A DNA stretch of 64,000 nucleotides from Flavobacterium sp. KACC 22761 (GTDB lineage: Bacteria > Bacteroidota > Bacteroidia > Flavobacteriales > Flavobacteriaceae). The DNA is taken from positions 1,798,001 to 1,862,000 of the forward strand of contig NZ_CP139148.1 in NCBI RefSeq assembly GCF_034058155.1, given 5' to 3'. This document shows positions 1 to 8,285 of the stretch, piece after piece (the first letter of the stretch is position 1; each line of letters begins with the position of its first letter). The notes beneath the pieces were generated by a model. It did not search any database. It saw nothing but the letters and a program-made list of their open reading frames with translations, and was not told where the DNA came from. The position numbers were made by a program, and so were the translations under genes.

Positions 1-215
1 AATAAGTAATGTAGTTAGTTTCAATTTTAGGTCATTTTGGAACACTCGGTATAAAAACCCAGTATTCTTTGATTTTTTTTTCATAATTTTGTTAATTGAT
101 TGTAGTTAATTCGTTATATTCAATCACTTAGTAAATCGGAAATTGTTCGCAGCTCTTTCCGATTTTTTTATTCCCGTACTTTAGTTCATCATAGATTGTA
201 ATTGGTTTTAAGTGG
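1..215. other. left-edge non-coding stretch
   Basis: I see no credible coding sequence here. The main feature is the plus-strand terminator at 133-165, which suggests that a plus-strand gene ends just outside the window and converges on the fecR-type gene. Confidence 0.5.
133..165 (+). terminator. intrinsic terminator, plus strand
   Basis: Perfect 10-bp arms (AAATCGGAAA at 133-142, TTTCCGATTT at 156-165) are followed by more T residues on the plus strand. The T-run is on one side only, so it fits a plus-strand transcript entering from the left edge. Confidence 0.7.
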
Positions 216-1403
216 TTATTTAATTAGTATTTGATTGTCTTTGATAGTATAATTAATGCCATGAATATCATTAAAATAGCTCATAACATTTTCAATAGAT
301 TCTTCCTTAAAGCTGGCATTGAATTTTTCGTTGGCTAATTTTTCGTTTTTGTTTACAATTGTAACATTATAGCGTCTTTCCAGTTTAGTGATAATGTTTT
401 TGAAAGTCATATTTCTAAAGGTCAAGCCTCCATTTATCCACGAAGTGTAAATATCTGTGAGAACAGGTTTGGTCGAAATTTTAGCATTTTCTTTATTGAA
501 GCTTCCTTTAAATCCAGGTTTCAAAATCGTGTTTTTTAAAGCATCAAATTCTTGGTTTGATTGATACATCCCAACAGAACCTTCAACCAAAACAACATCA
601 GTCAATGCATCTTCTGGATAGTTAGAAACGTTGAAATGCGTTCCTAAAACACGAACATTCAAGTTGTCGGCATTTACGATAAATGGATGTTTTTTGTCTT
701 TGGCAACATCAAAAAAAGCTTCTCCGTCAAGAAATACTTGTCTGTTTTCGCCAGCAATAAATTTTATGGGATATTTTAAAGTTGTTCCCGAATTCAGATG
801 AACAAATGTTCCGTCAGATAATTGAAGGCGGAATTTTTTTCCGTACGGAATTTTGATCGTGTTGTAAACCAATTTTTCAGGATCTGAACTGTTTTCGTAA
901 ACTAACTTATCTCCAGTTTGATTTCCAACAACATTGCCTTTTGAGTCTTTTACAATCGATGAATTTTTTTCAGAAATTACTTGAATATCGCCATTTTCTA
1001 ATTGAAGGACAATGTCTGTGCTTTTGAAATCAAATTCTTTTTCAGCCGGTTTAGTTGCAAGATTTTGTTTGTAGAAAAAACCAATTCCCAACAAAACAAC
1101 AACAGATGCAGCAATCGAAATGTATCTTCTATAATTTGATTTTCTTGCCGGCAGTTCGATTACATTTTGATCTTCTTCTTTTTCTTTGGAAGCAGATAAA
1201 ATATTCATAAAAATATCGTCGGCAGTCTGTTTATCCATTTTTGGCATTTCATCCAAAAGATTTTGAACATCTTCTACTGTCGGAAAATCATCAGTAAGTT
1301 GATTTTTTTTATAATAAGCAATTACCTCGTTTGTTTCTTCGGGCGTACATTGGTTCAAAACAAACTTTTGTAAAAGACTTTTTATTTCAGAATTTGAATT
1401 CAT
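216..1403 (-). CDS. FecR family anti-sigma factor (DUF4974-type C-terminus)
   Basis: Inner-membrane anti-sigma factor of the FecR type, which normally relays a signal from a TonB-dependent transducer to an ECF sigma factor. The 395 residues hold a cytoplasmic sigma-binding N-terminus (about 1-90), one membrane segment near 92-110 (YISIAASVVVLLGIGFF), a periplasmic FecR domain (about 185-285, with IPYGKKFRLQLSDGTFVHLN and FIVNADNLNVRVLGTHFNVS) and a C-terminal DUF4974-like module (about 325-395, LTFRNMTFKNIITKLERRYN). Length and order match the Bacteroidota family. The cognate sigma gene lies upstream at 1931-2494, but 527 bp and a terminator separate them. No SusC/TonB receptor follows within the window, so the signal is unknown. 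Confidence 0.93.
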   Translation of the reverse strand: MNSNSEIKSLLQKFVLNQCTPEETNEVIAYYKKNQLTDDFPTVEDVQNLLDEMPKMDKQTADDIFMNILSASKEKEEDQNVIELPARKSNYRRYISIAASVVVLLGIGFFYKQNLATKPAEKEFDFKSTDIVLQLENGDIQVISEKNSSIVKDSKGNVVGNQTGDKLVYENSSDPEKLVYNTIKIPYGKKFRLQLSDGTFVHLNSGTTLKYPIKFIAGENRQVFLDGEAFFDVAKDKKHPFIVNADNLNVRVLGTHFNVSNYPEDALTDVVLVEGSVGMYQSNQEFDALKNTILKPGFKGSFNKENAKISTKPVLTDIYTSWINGGLTFRNMTFKNIITKLERRYNVTIVNKNEKLANEKFNASFKEESIENVMSYFNDIHGINYTIKDNQILIK

Positions 1404-1452
1404 TACGAATTGTTTTAGGTCGGGATTTTATATAATACAATCGAAATGAAGT

Positions 1453-1465
1453 TGAGTACTACTCA
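1453..1465. promoter_or_regulatory. small palindrome upstream of fecR-type gene
   Basis: TGAGTA-C-TACTCA is a perfect 13-bp palindrome about 50 bp upstream of the FecR start. It could be a regulator site, but it is short and I cannot exclude chance. Confidence 0.3.
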
Positions 1466-1600
1466 GATGTTATAAATTTTTCAATTTTAACATTTGAAAG
1501 ATTAAATTAAATTTCAAACAATTGATTGTCAGTATTTTGACGAATATGTTTTTTTGAAAAAAAATGATACTATAGAATATTTGCCTGCAGATATAAACAG

Positions 1601-1844
1601 ATTTAAACTGGTTTGCACAGATTTTAGTTTAATTTTTTTCGCATTTTTTCAAATATGGCCCGCGGTTTCAACCGCAGGGACGCAATGTAATCACAGCGCA
1701 GAATTGTAATCTGAATCGCGATCTGCATCACATACGTCTCTCGCGGTTGAAACCGTGGGCTACATTTTATAATAATTTTTGAAATTTTCGTGGAAATTGA
1801 ACAGAAATTGAAATAATTAAAAATCTGTGCAAACCAGTTTAAAT
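1601..1844. repeat. nested palindrome repeat (outer 25-bp arms, inner GC-rich core arms)
   Basis: The outer arms at 1601-1625 and 1820-1844 are perfect 25-bp inverted repeats rich in the words CAGATTT and AAATCTG. Inside them lie 1658-1675 and 1743-1760, inverted copies with one mismatch of GCCCGCGGTTTCAACCGC, each of which also contains a near-perfect self-palindrome (GCGGTTTCAACCGC). The same core in the same setting recurs at 53736-53901. No protein is encoded, and the element lies between the sigma terminator and the fecR-type gene. Confidence 0.85.
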
Positions 1845-1884
1845 CCGTTAAATCCGTGACCCATCTTCTCACTAAGAACAAAAA

Positions 1885-1906
1885 AAATCACTCCGAAGAG
1901 TGATTT
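1885..1906 (-). terminator. terminator of the ECF sigma gene
   Basis: AAATCACTC (1885-1893), loop CGAA, GAGTGATTT (1898-1906). On the minus strand the stem is followed by a run of seven T residues. It sits 25 bp after the sigma stop codon. Confidence 0.8.
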
Positions 1907-1930
1907 GATTGGTTAAAAAATTGGTTTTGG

Positions 1931-2494
1931 TTAGATAATCTCATCATGAACTTGAAAAAAGACTCGCATGGATTCCAGTGCTTTGCTCATTTGGTTCCTG
2001 ACAGTATTTATAGAGATGCCGAGTTCTTCGCTTATTTCTTCGTAACTCATGCCTTTCTTTCGGGACATTTTAAAAATTTGCTTTCGCTTGGGGGGCAATT
2101 GTTTTATGGCTTGTTTGCGAAGTTTTTTGCAATCTTCTTCGCGAATCGAATAATCGCCGTATTCATGAGATTTTTGACTTTCATAAAAAACAGCTTCTTT
2201 TAAAACCTGATCATTTGCAGCTTTATTCAAAGTATTAAAAGCCTGATTTCTCGCAATGGTAAAAATATAAGCTTTAAATGACTGCTCCAGATTCAAGTTT
2301 TCGCGATGCTGCCATACCTTCATAAAAACATCCTGAACATTTTCTTCGGCAGCTTCTTTTGATTTTAAGAGACTAATGCTGTAACCATAAATATCTTGGT
2401 AATACAAATCAAAAAGCACGCGAAATGCTTTTTCGCTGCCATTTTTTAGTTCGCTTACCAATAATTTGTCGCTATGATCTTTGGCTTCCAACAT
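1931..2494 (-). CDS. ECF RNA polymerase sigma-70 factor
   Basis: Extracytoplasmic-function sigma factor of 187 residues, the usual size. Region 2 spans about 20-90 (YYQDIYGYSISLLKSKEAAE, then ENVQDVFMKVWQHRENL, with the DVFMKVW core typical of the -10 binding helix). Region 4 spans about 130-180 (LPPKRKQIFKMSRKKGMSYE, EISEELGISINTVRNQMSKA), a helix-turn-helix for -35 recognition. It belongs to the Bacteroidota group that pairs with FecR anti-sigma factors, and the partner is probably the gene at 216-1403. A -7 box lies at 2574-2581 and a strong terminator follows at 1885-1906, so it is probably a monocistronic unit. Confidence 0.94.
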   Translation of the reverse strand: MLEAKDHSDKLLVSELKNGSEKAFRVLFDLYYQDIYGYSISLLKSKEAAEENVQDVFMKVWQHRENLNLEQSFKAYIFTIARNQAFNTLNKAANDQVLKEAVFYESQKSHEYGDYSIREEDCKKLRKQAIKQLPPKRKQIFKMSRKKGMSYEEISEELGISINTVRNQMSKALESMRVFFQVHDEII

Positions 2495-2573
2495 TAAATT
2501 AATTAGTTTGTATTTAAATCTAATTATATTACGATACTGTTAAAATCGATACTCTAATGCGTTGAGTGATTAG

Positions 2574-2581
2574 CAAATATA
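2574..2581 (-). promoter_or_regulatory. -7 promoter element of the sigma gene
   Basis: TATATTTG on the minus strand, an exact TAnnTTTG match about 80 bp upstream of the sigma start. No TTG lies at the best distance (the nearest TTTG is 25 bases upstream), so this is only moderately supported. Confidence 0.5.
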
Positions 2582-2806
2582 TAAAAATATAATTCGCATA
2601 AAAAAGTCAAAAAATACACTTATTTGTATTTTTGAAAAATTACGACTGCTTCGATGGCAGGAAATACAGCGTTAAAATGCTTTTTATCAAGTTGATAACT
2701 TTTTGGCTTAAAATTTAAAAATTAACTATTCTGAACTTTTAATTCTGGGAATATTCTTATTCTTGAAAGCAGGAATTGCAAATTCGTCAATTTTTTTAAA
2801 CCAAAA

Positions 2807-2842
2807 AATCCTTTCATCTTTTTTAAAAAAGACAAAAGGATT
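2807..2842 (-). terminator. terminator of the ACT-domain gene
   Basis: Outer arms AATCCTTT/AAAGGATT and inner arms CTTTTTT/AAAAAAG form an interrupted hairpin 49 bp after the stop. On the minus strand it is followed by TTTTTT. Confidence 0.6.
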
Positions 2843-2890
2843 ATTGAAAATTGAATCTATATAATTGATCTAAAATTAAATTCTGTTTAA

Positions 2891-3547
2891 TTAGTTTTTC
2901 AAATCTTTGATTACTTTGAAAGCAACGTCAACTTGATCTTCGCCAACTAAAATTGTAAATTCATTTGAAGTAGAAATTACCTCGTTGATGATGATTCCTT
3001 CCCAAGCCAAACGTTGGAAAATAAAATAATAAATTCCAGGAACAACAATATTTTCTTTTGGCAATTTTACTGTAATAGAAGCTAAATTGTCTAATTTCTG
3101 AATTAGTTTTTCTCTCATAAAGTGTTTCTCAACCAAGTGATTCACACTGCTGCTCACTACAATATTAGTTTCATTTACACCACGTGATGAGGTATAGAAA
3201 ATATCAGATAAAGCATTAATATCAGAAATTAAGTCAGCTTGTTTGTTTAAAACAGTTTCTGAAGCAGCAAAAGTGTAATCTGTAAGCTCAGAACGAACCG
3301 TGATTTCACCAATATTCTTGATTACTTTATTGATTTTGTGGTTTAATTTAAAATCTAATTCCTCAGTCAATCTTTTAAGAGACATTACAACAGCACCTTG
3401 TTTTACCTCTTTGCCAAACTCACTTTCCAGCTCGGTCATAATATTTCGAGATAGCGAAGTCAGATTGATAATTCCGAGCGATAATGCATTTAATAAAAAC
3501 GGTTTTGTTTTGATGTAATTTTCGACGATGGAAGAAACGGTTTTCAT
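2891..3547 (-). CDS. ACT-like domain protein (aspartate-kinase regulatory-like)
   Basis: Soluble protein of 218 residues. The N-terminal two thirds is helical, with a stretch that looks DNA- or ligand-binding (LNALSLGIINLTSLSRNIMT, about 19-38). The C-terminal 70 residues (LASITVKLPKENIVVPGIYY, then FIFQRLAWEGIIINEVISTS) match the fold pattern of an ACT domain as in the tail of aspartate kinases. No kinase domain is present and the normal kinase signature is absent, so an aspartate kinase label would be misleading. It has its own promoter (3616-3646) and terminator. The ligand is unknown. Confidence 0.65.
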   Translation of the reverse strand: MKTVSSIVENYIKTKPFLLNALSLGIINLTSLSRNIMTELESEFGKEVKQGAVVMSLKRLTEELDFKLNHKINKVIKNIGEITVRSELTDYTFAASETVLNKQADLISDINALSDIFYTSSRGVNETNIVVSSSVNHLVEKHFMREKLIQKLDNLASITVKLPKENIVVPGIYYFIFQRLAWEGIIINEVISTSNEFTILVGEDQVDVAFKVIKDLKN

Positions 3548-3615
3548 AATTTTTTTTCTTTTTTTTTTGTAACTTAATTGTGTTGGTTTAGTTAATTTGA
3601 TGTTATAAATCTCTG

Positions 3616-3646
3616 CAAATATAAATAAAAAAACAAATTGTTACAA
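3616..3646 (-). promoter_or_regulatory. promoter of the ACT-domain gene
   Basis: -7 TATATTTG at 3616-3623 and -33 TTG at 3644-3646 with a 20-base spacer, the standard Bacteroidota arrangement. The leader would be about 60 bases. Confidence 0.7.
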
Positions 3647-3667
3647 TTATAACAACAAAAAAATATG

Positions 3668-4039
3668 TTAAAAATGATAAAAAGCGTCAGTAAGGTGCTC
3701 AATTGCAAATGTTTCCTCAGATTTATGTATTGCAATTATGTCAAAACGAACATTTAAATCATCATCAAAATCCATTTCCCTATCGTTTATGTAGGCATTT
3801 ACTGCTTTTATGAGCAACTGAATTTTTTTTTGTTTGACAAAATCCTGCGGAGAACCAAAATCCAAACTCGATCTTGTCTTTACTTCAACAATGGCCAAAA
3901 TGGAATCTTTTTGGGCAATAATATCAATTTCGGCTTTTTGAATAATAAAGTTTCTTTCTAAAATTTCATAACCATTTTCTTCGAGATAGGAGACGGCTAG
4001 ATCTTCTCCGAGTTTTCCTAGTTCATTGTGTTCTGCCAT
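3668..4039 (-). CDS. YraN family protein (UPF0102, predicted endonuclease fold)
   Basis: Small protein of 123 residues in the YraN/UPF0102 family, which has a restriction-endonuclease-like fold. The acidic and lysine residues of that fold are visible: E15 region (GEDLAVSYLEENGY), E37-I-D39 (AEIDIIAQ) and E52-V-K54 (IVEVKTRSS). The usual family length is about 120. It starts 141 bp downstream of the LD-carboxypeptidase stop, with the perfect hairpin 4078-4134 in between. I see no promoter of its own, so it may be read from the upstream gene. The substrate is not established for the family. Confidence 0.92.
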   Translation of the reverse strand: MAEHNELGKLGEDLAVSYLEENGYEILERNFIIQKAEIDIIAQKDSILAIVEVKTRSSLDFGSPQDFVKQKKIQLLIKAVNAYINDREMDFDDDLNVRFDIIAIHKSEETFAIEHLTDAFYHF

Positions 4040-4077
4040 AGTTTTTGTTTCAAGGTTTCAGGTTTAGGCTTTTTGCA

Positions 4078-4134
4078 CGCAAAGACGCGAAGTCGCAAAG
4101 TATATTTAAAACTTTGCGACTTCGCGTCTTTGCG
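4078..4134. repeat. perfect 24-bp inverted repeat hairpin
   Basis: Arms 4078-4101 and 4111-4134 are perfect complements built from the words CGCAAAGACGCGAAG and TCGCAAAGT, with a 9-base AT loop. It is far too stable to be chance. It lies in the spacer between the LD-carboxypeptidase gene and yraN, both read on the minus strand. Confidence 0.9.
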
Positions 4135-4180
4135 AGATTTTTATGTGGTATTTTTAGTCTCCCTTTTTAAAGAGTGAATG

Positions 4181-5179
4181 TTATTTTTGGAAGGTAAGCG
4201 TACTTCCAGAAGCATTTACCTCAATTGTAGCGGTATTTCCCATTATCAAAGCCCTATTATCTCTAATGTGCCCTGCTGGAAAGTTAAAAATTACGGGAAT
4301 ATTATATTTTTTAGTTACATCATCAATGATTTCCAGTGCGTTTTTCCCCCACGGAACTTCATTGTCTTTCATTTTAGTCATGCCACCAATAACAATTCCT
4401 TTAAGATTTTCGATGCATCCATTTCGTCTTAAATTCATCATCATACGATCGATATGATAAAGATATTCGTCTAAATCTTCAATGAATAATATTTTGTCTC
4501 TGCAATCTATTGCCGATGGAGAACCTAATAAACTATATAAGATGGATAAATTTCCTCCAACTAATTCTCCGGTTGCTTTTCCAAAACGATTCATTGGAGA
4601 TGGAGCAACTGTATAAGATAATGATTCGCCAAATAAACTTGCTTTTAAAGAACTGATCGCCTCTGGAGTTGCGCGCGGAATTGTAATCGGCATTACACCA
4701 TGAATTGATTTATAGCCCATTGTGTTTAAATGATTATGCAAAACGGTAACATCACTAAAACCAATAATCCATTTTGGATGTTGTTTAAATTTGGTAAAAT
4801 CCAATAAATCTAGCATTCTAACAGTTCCGTATCCACCTTTAACGCACCAAATTGCTTTAATATTTGGATTGTCCATTTGCTTTTGAAAATCGGCTGCGCG
4901 TTGTTCATCAGTTCCGGCCAATTGGTGATAATCTAGACCAATGGTGCTTCCCACAACAGCTTCTAATCCCCAACTATGCAATAAATCAATTGTTGGTTTT
5001 AAATTATCGTCGATGTTTTTTCTGGCTGTTGCCAAAAGAGCTACAGTATCTCCTTTTTGTAAATAAGGTGGTGTTATCATGATTTGTTGAGATTGACAAG
5101 TGAATGTATGTAAAGCAAAAGTAAGCAATGCGAGTTTAAAGCCATTAAATTTCTTTTTGATATTAAGATACCGATTCAT
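4181..5179 (-). CDS. LD-carboxypeptidase (peptidase family S66)
   Basis: Serine peptidase of the LdcA family, which removes the terminal D-alanine from the tetrapeptide of peptidoglycan for muropeptide recycling. The catalytic triad is visible: S142 in IIGFSDVT, E234 in LFIEDLDEYL and H304 in NFPAGHIRD. Length 332 fits the family (about 300) plus an N-terminal extension. Residues 1-30 contain a hydrophobic stretch (LALLTFALHTFTCQSQ) that looks like a signal or lipoprotein-type leader (C28), so it probably acts outside the cytoplasm, unlike E. coli LdcA. A -7 box is at 5214-5221. Confidence 0.92.
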   Translation of the reverse strand: MNRYLNIKKKFNGFKLALLTFALHTFTCQSQQIMITPPYLQKGDTVALLATARKNIDDNLKPTIDLLHSWGLEAVVGSTIGLDYHQLAGTDEQRAADFQKQMDNPNIKAIWCVKGGYGTVRMLDLLDFTKFKQHPKWIIGFSDVTVLHNHLNTMGYKSIHGVMPITIPRATPEAISSLKASLFGESLSYTVAPSPMNRFGKATGELVGGNLSILYSLLGSPSAIDCRDKILFIEDLDEYLYHIDRMMMNLRRNGCIENLKGIVIGGMTKMKDNEVPWGKNALEIIDDVTKKYNIPVIFNFPAGHIRDNRALIMGNTATIEVNASGSTLTFQK

Positions 5180-5213
5180 AATTTCTTTTGCAGTTTTTAA
5201 TTTTGATTAGAAG

Positions 5214-5221
5214 CAAATTTA
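5214..5221 (-). promoter_or_regulatory. -7 promoter element of the LD-carboxypeptidase gene
   Basis: TAAATTTG on the minus strand, an exact TAnnTTTG match 35 bp upstream of the start codon. No good -33 TTG is seen. Confidence 0.5.
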
Positions 5222-5293
5222 AATATTTAATCATATTATTTTGTTGAAAAATCCTACAATTTATTTAAATTGGTCATTTGATTTTTTAAAGTT

Positions 5294-6391
5294 ATGCAAA
5301 TTATTAAATTTCATTTTTGTTTGATTGTTTTTTTGGCGCTTTCTTTTTCAAATGCCCAATCTAAGAAATATAATATCCACACAATAGCCTTTTACAATTT
5401 CGAAAATCTTTTCGACACGATTGATGACCCAAATACAAATGATGATGAATGGACGCCAACAGGAGCACAACATTGGACAAAAGAAAAATACGAGCAAAAA
5501 TTAAAAAATCTGTCGAGGGTTATTTCAGAAATTGGAACTCCTGAAAATTCAAATGCACCAACATTGATTGGCTGTTCTGAAATAGAAAACAGAGGCGTTC
5601 TTGAAGATTTGGTGAAACAAGAAAAAATTGCAGGTTTCGATTACGGAATTATTCATTTTGATTCACCAGATCAACGCGGAATAGATGTGGCACTTTTGTA
5701 TCAGAAAAAATATTTTAGGCCGACTTCTTTTTCGAATATTCCTTTAATAATTTATAAGAATAAAACTGTTGTTCAAGAAAATGGAAACGAAGATTTAGGA
5801 GATGTTGAAGTTAAAGTTGACACTAAAAACCGAGTTTTCACGAGAGATCAGCTTTTGGTAACAGGTTTTCTTGATAATGAAGAAATTCATATTATTGTTA
5901 ATCATTGGCCTTCCCGATCGGGTGGAGAAAAGGCGAGCAGTCCATATCGAGAAGCAGCAGGAAAATTGAACAGAAAAATTATCGATTCATTGCAGCAAAT
6001 AAATCCGCTCGCAAAAGTGATTACAATGGGAGATTTAAATGATGGACCGTTTAATAAAAGTGTAAAAGTGGCTTTAGGAGCAAAATCGAAAAAAGAGACA
6101 ACTGCAGAATTTGGGACTTTCAATCCGTTTGAAGAAATGGCCACAAAAGGAATGGGAACTATTGCATTTAGAGACTCCTGGGATATTTTTGATCAAATTA
6201 TATTGACACAATCGCTGCGACAGCCGGATTTTTCAAGTTATAAATTTTGGAAAGCTGGGATTTTCAATCGGCCCTATCTTGTACAAACTACTGGAAAGTA
6301 TAAAGGATATCCATTACGAAATACACTAACCGAAGCTGGTTTTAGCGACCATTTTCCGGTTTATGTTTATTTGATACGAGAGAAATTGTAG
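5294..6391 (+). CDS. secreted endonuclease/exonuclease/phosphatase family protein
   Basis: Metal-dependent phosphohydrolase of the EEP (DNase I-like) superfamily, 365 residues with a signal peptide (about 1-22, LIVFLALSFSNAQS). Active-site motifs appear in order: FYNFENLFDT (about 32), the metal ligand in GCSEIENRG (about 97), the catalytic-type histidine in VNHWPSRSGG, GDLNDGPFN, and the terminal SDHFPVYV. It is probably a secreted nuclease or phosphodiesterase, but the substrate cannot be told from sequence. It is divergent from the LD-carboxypeptidase gene, and its last codons run into the repeat at 6386-6451. Confidence 0.88.
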   Translation: MQIIKFHFCLIVFLALSFSNAQSKKYNIHTIAFYNFENLFDTIDDPNTNDDEWTPTGAQHWTKEKYEQKLKNLSRVISEIGTPENSNAPTLIGCSEIENRGVLEDLVKQEKIAGFDYGIIHFDSPDQRGIDVALLYQKKYFRPTSFSNIPLIIYKNKTVVQENGNEDLGDVEVKVDTKNRVFTRDQLLVTGFLDNEEIHIIVNHWPSRSGGEKASSPYREAAGKLNRKIIDSLQQINPLAKVITMGDLNDGPFNKSVKVALGAKSKKETTAEFGTFNPFEEMATKGMGTIAFRDSWDIFDQIILTQSLRQPDFSSYKFWKAGIFNRPYLVQTTGKYKGYPLRNTLTEAGFSDHFPVYVYLIREKL

Positions 6392-6451
6392 AGGTGCGTC
6401 TAAGTTGTTGCAAGCAAAACCGATAAGACGTACTGCGGTGCGTCTCTACAA
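6386..6451. repeat. degenerate inverted repeat after the EEP gene
   Basis: TTGTAGAG at 6386-6393 pairs with CTCTACAA at 6444-6451, and GGTGCGTCT occurs next to both. The first arm includes the EEP stop codon. This looks like a decayed copy of a dispersed palindrome. Confidence 0.55.
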
Positions 6452-6487
6452 ATTCATTACCTTAGCTTTTCATAAATACTTAAAAAA

Positions 6488-7027
6488 ATGGCTATAGCAA
6501 AACCATTCAATCTAACAAAATGGATTGAAGATAACCGACATTTATTAAAACCACCAGTTGGAAATAAAAATCTTTATGTAGATTCAGGAGATTATATTGT
6601 TATGATTGTTGCTGGACCAAATGCTCGAAAAGATTATCATTATAATGAAACAGAAGAACTTTTCTATCAGTTAGAAGGAAGTATAAAAGTAGTAATTCAG
6701 GAAGATGGCGAGCGCAAGGAAATGGAGTTAAATGCCGGTGATATGTATCTACATCCTGCTAAAGTGCCACATTCTCCAGTTCGTTCAGCTGGTTCAATTG
6801 GTTTGGTAATCGAAAGAAAACGAGCAGGTTTAGGCTATACAGATGGTTTGCTTTGGCATTGTGACAATTGCAATCATAAATTGTACGAAGTCTATTTTGA
6901 ACTTCACAATATTGAAAAAGATTTTCTGCCTCATTTTGAACATTTCTACAATACAGAAGAATTAAGAACTTGCGATAAATGTGGAACAGTTATGGAAACA
7001 GATCCAAGATTTGTCGCTAAAAAATAA
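6488..7027 (+). CDS. nbaC: 3-hydroxyanthranilate 3,4-dioxygenase
   Basis: Cupin-fold iron dioxygenase that opens the ring of 3-hydroxyanthranilate in the kynurenine route of tryptophan breakdown. At 179 residues it is the bacterial type. The Fe(II) ligands are H51 and E57 (DYHYNETEELFYQLEG) and H95 (KVPHSPVR). The C-terminal rubredoxin-like iron site of bacterial enzymes is intact: C125/C128 (CDNC) and C162/C165 (CDKC). No other kynurenine-pathway gene is obvious nearby. A clear terminator follows. The symbol follows the name used for bacterial homologues. Confidence 0.95.
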   Translation: MAIAKPFNLTKWIEDNRHLLKPPVGNKNLYVDSGDYIVMIVAGPNARKDYHYNETEELFYQLEGSIKVVIQEDGERKEMELNAGDMYLHPAKVPHSPVRSAGSIGLVIERKRAGLGYTDGLLWHCDNCNHKLYEVYFELHNIEKDFLPHFEHFYNTEELRTCDKCGTVMETDPRFVAKK

Positions 7028-7049
7028 TTTCGATTAAAATATAAATGGT

Positions 7050-7082
7050 AAATCCGACAGGTTTTTAAAGCCTGTCGGATTT
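7050..7082 (+). terminator. terminator of the 3-hydroxyanthranilate dioxygenase gene
   Basis: AAATCCGACAGG (7050-7061) pairs with CCTGTCGGATTT (7071-7082) and a T-run follows. Confidence 0.85.
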
Positions 7083-7147
7083 TTTATAAATGCAGTTTTT
7101 AAATATTTTTTTAATCCGCTTAATCAGTAAAATCTGTGGCAAAAAAA

Positions 7148-8104
7148 TTATAATTCAAACTTTTTCCCTTGTTCAGGATAAATGATTTTCAATCCTAAAT
7201 CATTTTGATTCTTAAGTTGTTCTTTAAGCTTAGTAATATTTTTTGTTGGTGGTTTTAAGTGCGTAACAATGATTTTGAAGTTGTTTAAAGAGCCTTTTCC
7301 AGCTAAATCTTCTAAAACATGAAGTTCTTTCATCAGATAATTTGGGGTTAAGTGCCCAAATAAAAATTGGTCTGGTTGTTCATTTGGAAAAGAGACTTCG
7401 ATGAAAATTCCTTTTAATTGTTTGTTTTGTACCAAAGGTTCAACTGCTGTCCACAAAGCTTTCAACTTATCACTTTTTTCGACAGAATCTGGGCCGGTAT
7501 CACCTAAATACAGAACATAAGAATTTTCGTTTTTAATTAAAAACGCCGTACTTTCAAACGGATTAACATGGCTTAGTGGAAAAGCTTTTACCGTCATTTT
7601 TGTATTTGAAATTGGAGTTTCCTCGCCTAAATTCAAAGTTTGAAAATGATATTTTTTCAACGGAAATCCGACACCTTTATCTCCAAAGTTTGCCCAAGTT
7701 TGATCGTTGAAATAATGATTTTCCATCATTTCCATACATTTCTGAGTCGCATAAACAGTTTTTGAGGAGTCAGCAGGAGAATTTATGATTAAACCTGAAA
7801 CGTGATCCAGATGCGCATGCGAAATCAAATATCCTTTTATGTATTTGCGCAAAACTTCGCTTGTTGAAACTTTGAAAACTTTATTTTCAATTGCTTTTTC
7901 GATTCCCGCATTTACAGTTCCGGCATCGAGACAAATAAAATCTTTTGTATTTGATGGAGCAACTAAATATGCGGATAGATTTTTTTCATCAATTCCGCCT
8001 TTTATTCCTAAAGGAACAACTTGAAATGAAGGTTTTTCTTTTTGAGAGAAAGCATTTGTCGAAATTAATAGCAAACAAAGTAAAAGCCTACTGAAAATGG
8101 TCAT
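7148..8104 (-). CDS. class II 3',5'-cyclic-nucleotide phosphodiesterase (metallo-beta-lactamase fold)
   Basis: Hydrolyses cyclic nucleotides to 5'-nucleotides. The class II signature is complete: HAHLDHVSGLIINSP matches H-x-H-L-D-H with the hydrophobic run and S-P. Further metal ligands are HVNPFES, LGDTG and THLKPP. I start at 8104, residue 11 of the longest frame, because that gives a clean signal peptide (MTIFSRLLLCLLLISTNAFS) and 318 residues. The longer form starts at 8134. It should be periplasmic, as in the CpdP/PDE1 family. Periplasmic placement raises the question of its natural substrate. Confidence 0.88.
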   Translation of the reverse strand: MTIFSRLLLCLLLISTNAFSQKEKPSFQVVPLGIKGGIDEKNLSAYLVAPSNTKDFICLDAGTVNAGIEKAIENKVFKVSTSEVLRKYIKGYLISHAHLDHVSGLIINSPADSSKTVYATQKCMEMMENHYFNDQTWANFGDKGVGFPLKKYHFQTLNLGEETPISNTKMTVKAFPLSHVNPFESTAFLIKNENSYVLYLGDTGPDSVEKSDKLKALWTAVEPLVQNKQLKGIFIEVSFPNEQPDQFLFGHLTPNYLMKELHVLEDLAGKGSLNNFKIIVTHLKPPTKNITKLKEQLKNQNDLGLKIIYPEQGKKFEL

Positions 8105-8285
8105 AATTGTTGTTTTATGTAATGCAAATTTCACTAAATAAATCCAATAAATAGGGCTTCATTTCTGTTAATACTATTAAATAATCTTAATTTTACTCTT
8201 ATTTATGAATTCATTTCAATTTGAAATTAATTCTAAAAGAATATCTTTACATAAAAATATAACAATTTTAACTAAAAAAGTTACA

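Larger units (their letters stand above)
2495..2890. other. non-coding stretch between sigma factor and ACT-domain gene
   Basis: It contains the candidate sigma-gene promoter (2574-2581) and the ACT-gene terminator (2807-2842). I see no coding region, RNA gene or clear repeat in the rest, which is very AT-rich. Confidence 0.55.

Noticed and set aside
1624..1881. 85-codon minus-strand frame over the nested palindrome
   Set aside because: It lies inside the inverted repeat, has no family resemblance and no start context. The repeat itself explains the open frame.
2891..3547. aspartate kinase
   Set aside because: Only a C-terminal ACT-like part is recognisable. The kinase domain and its signatures are missing.
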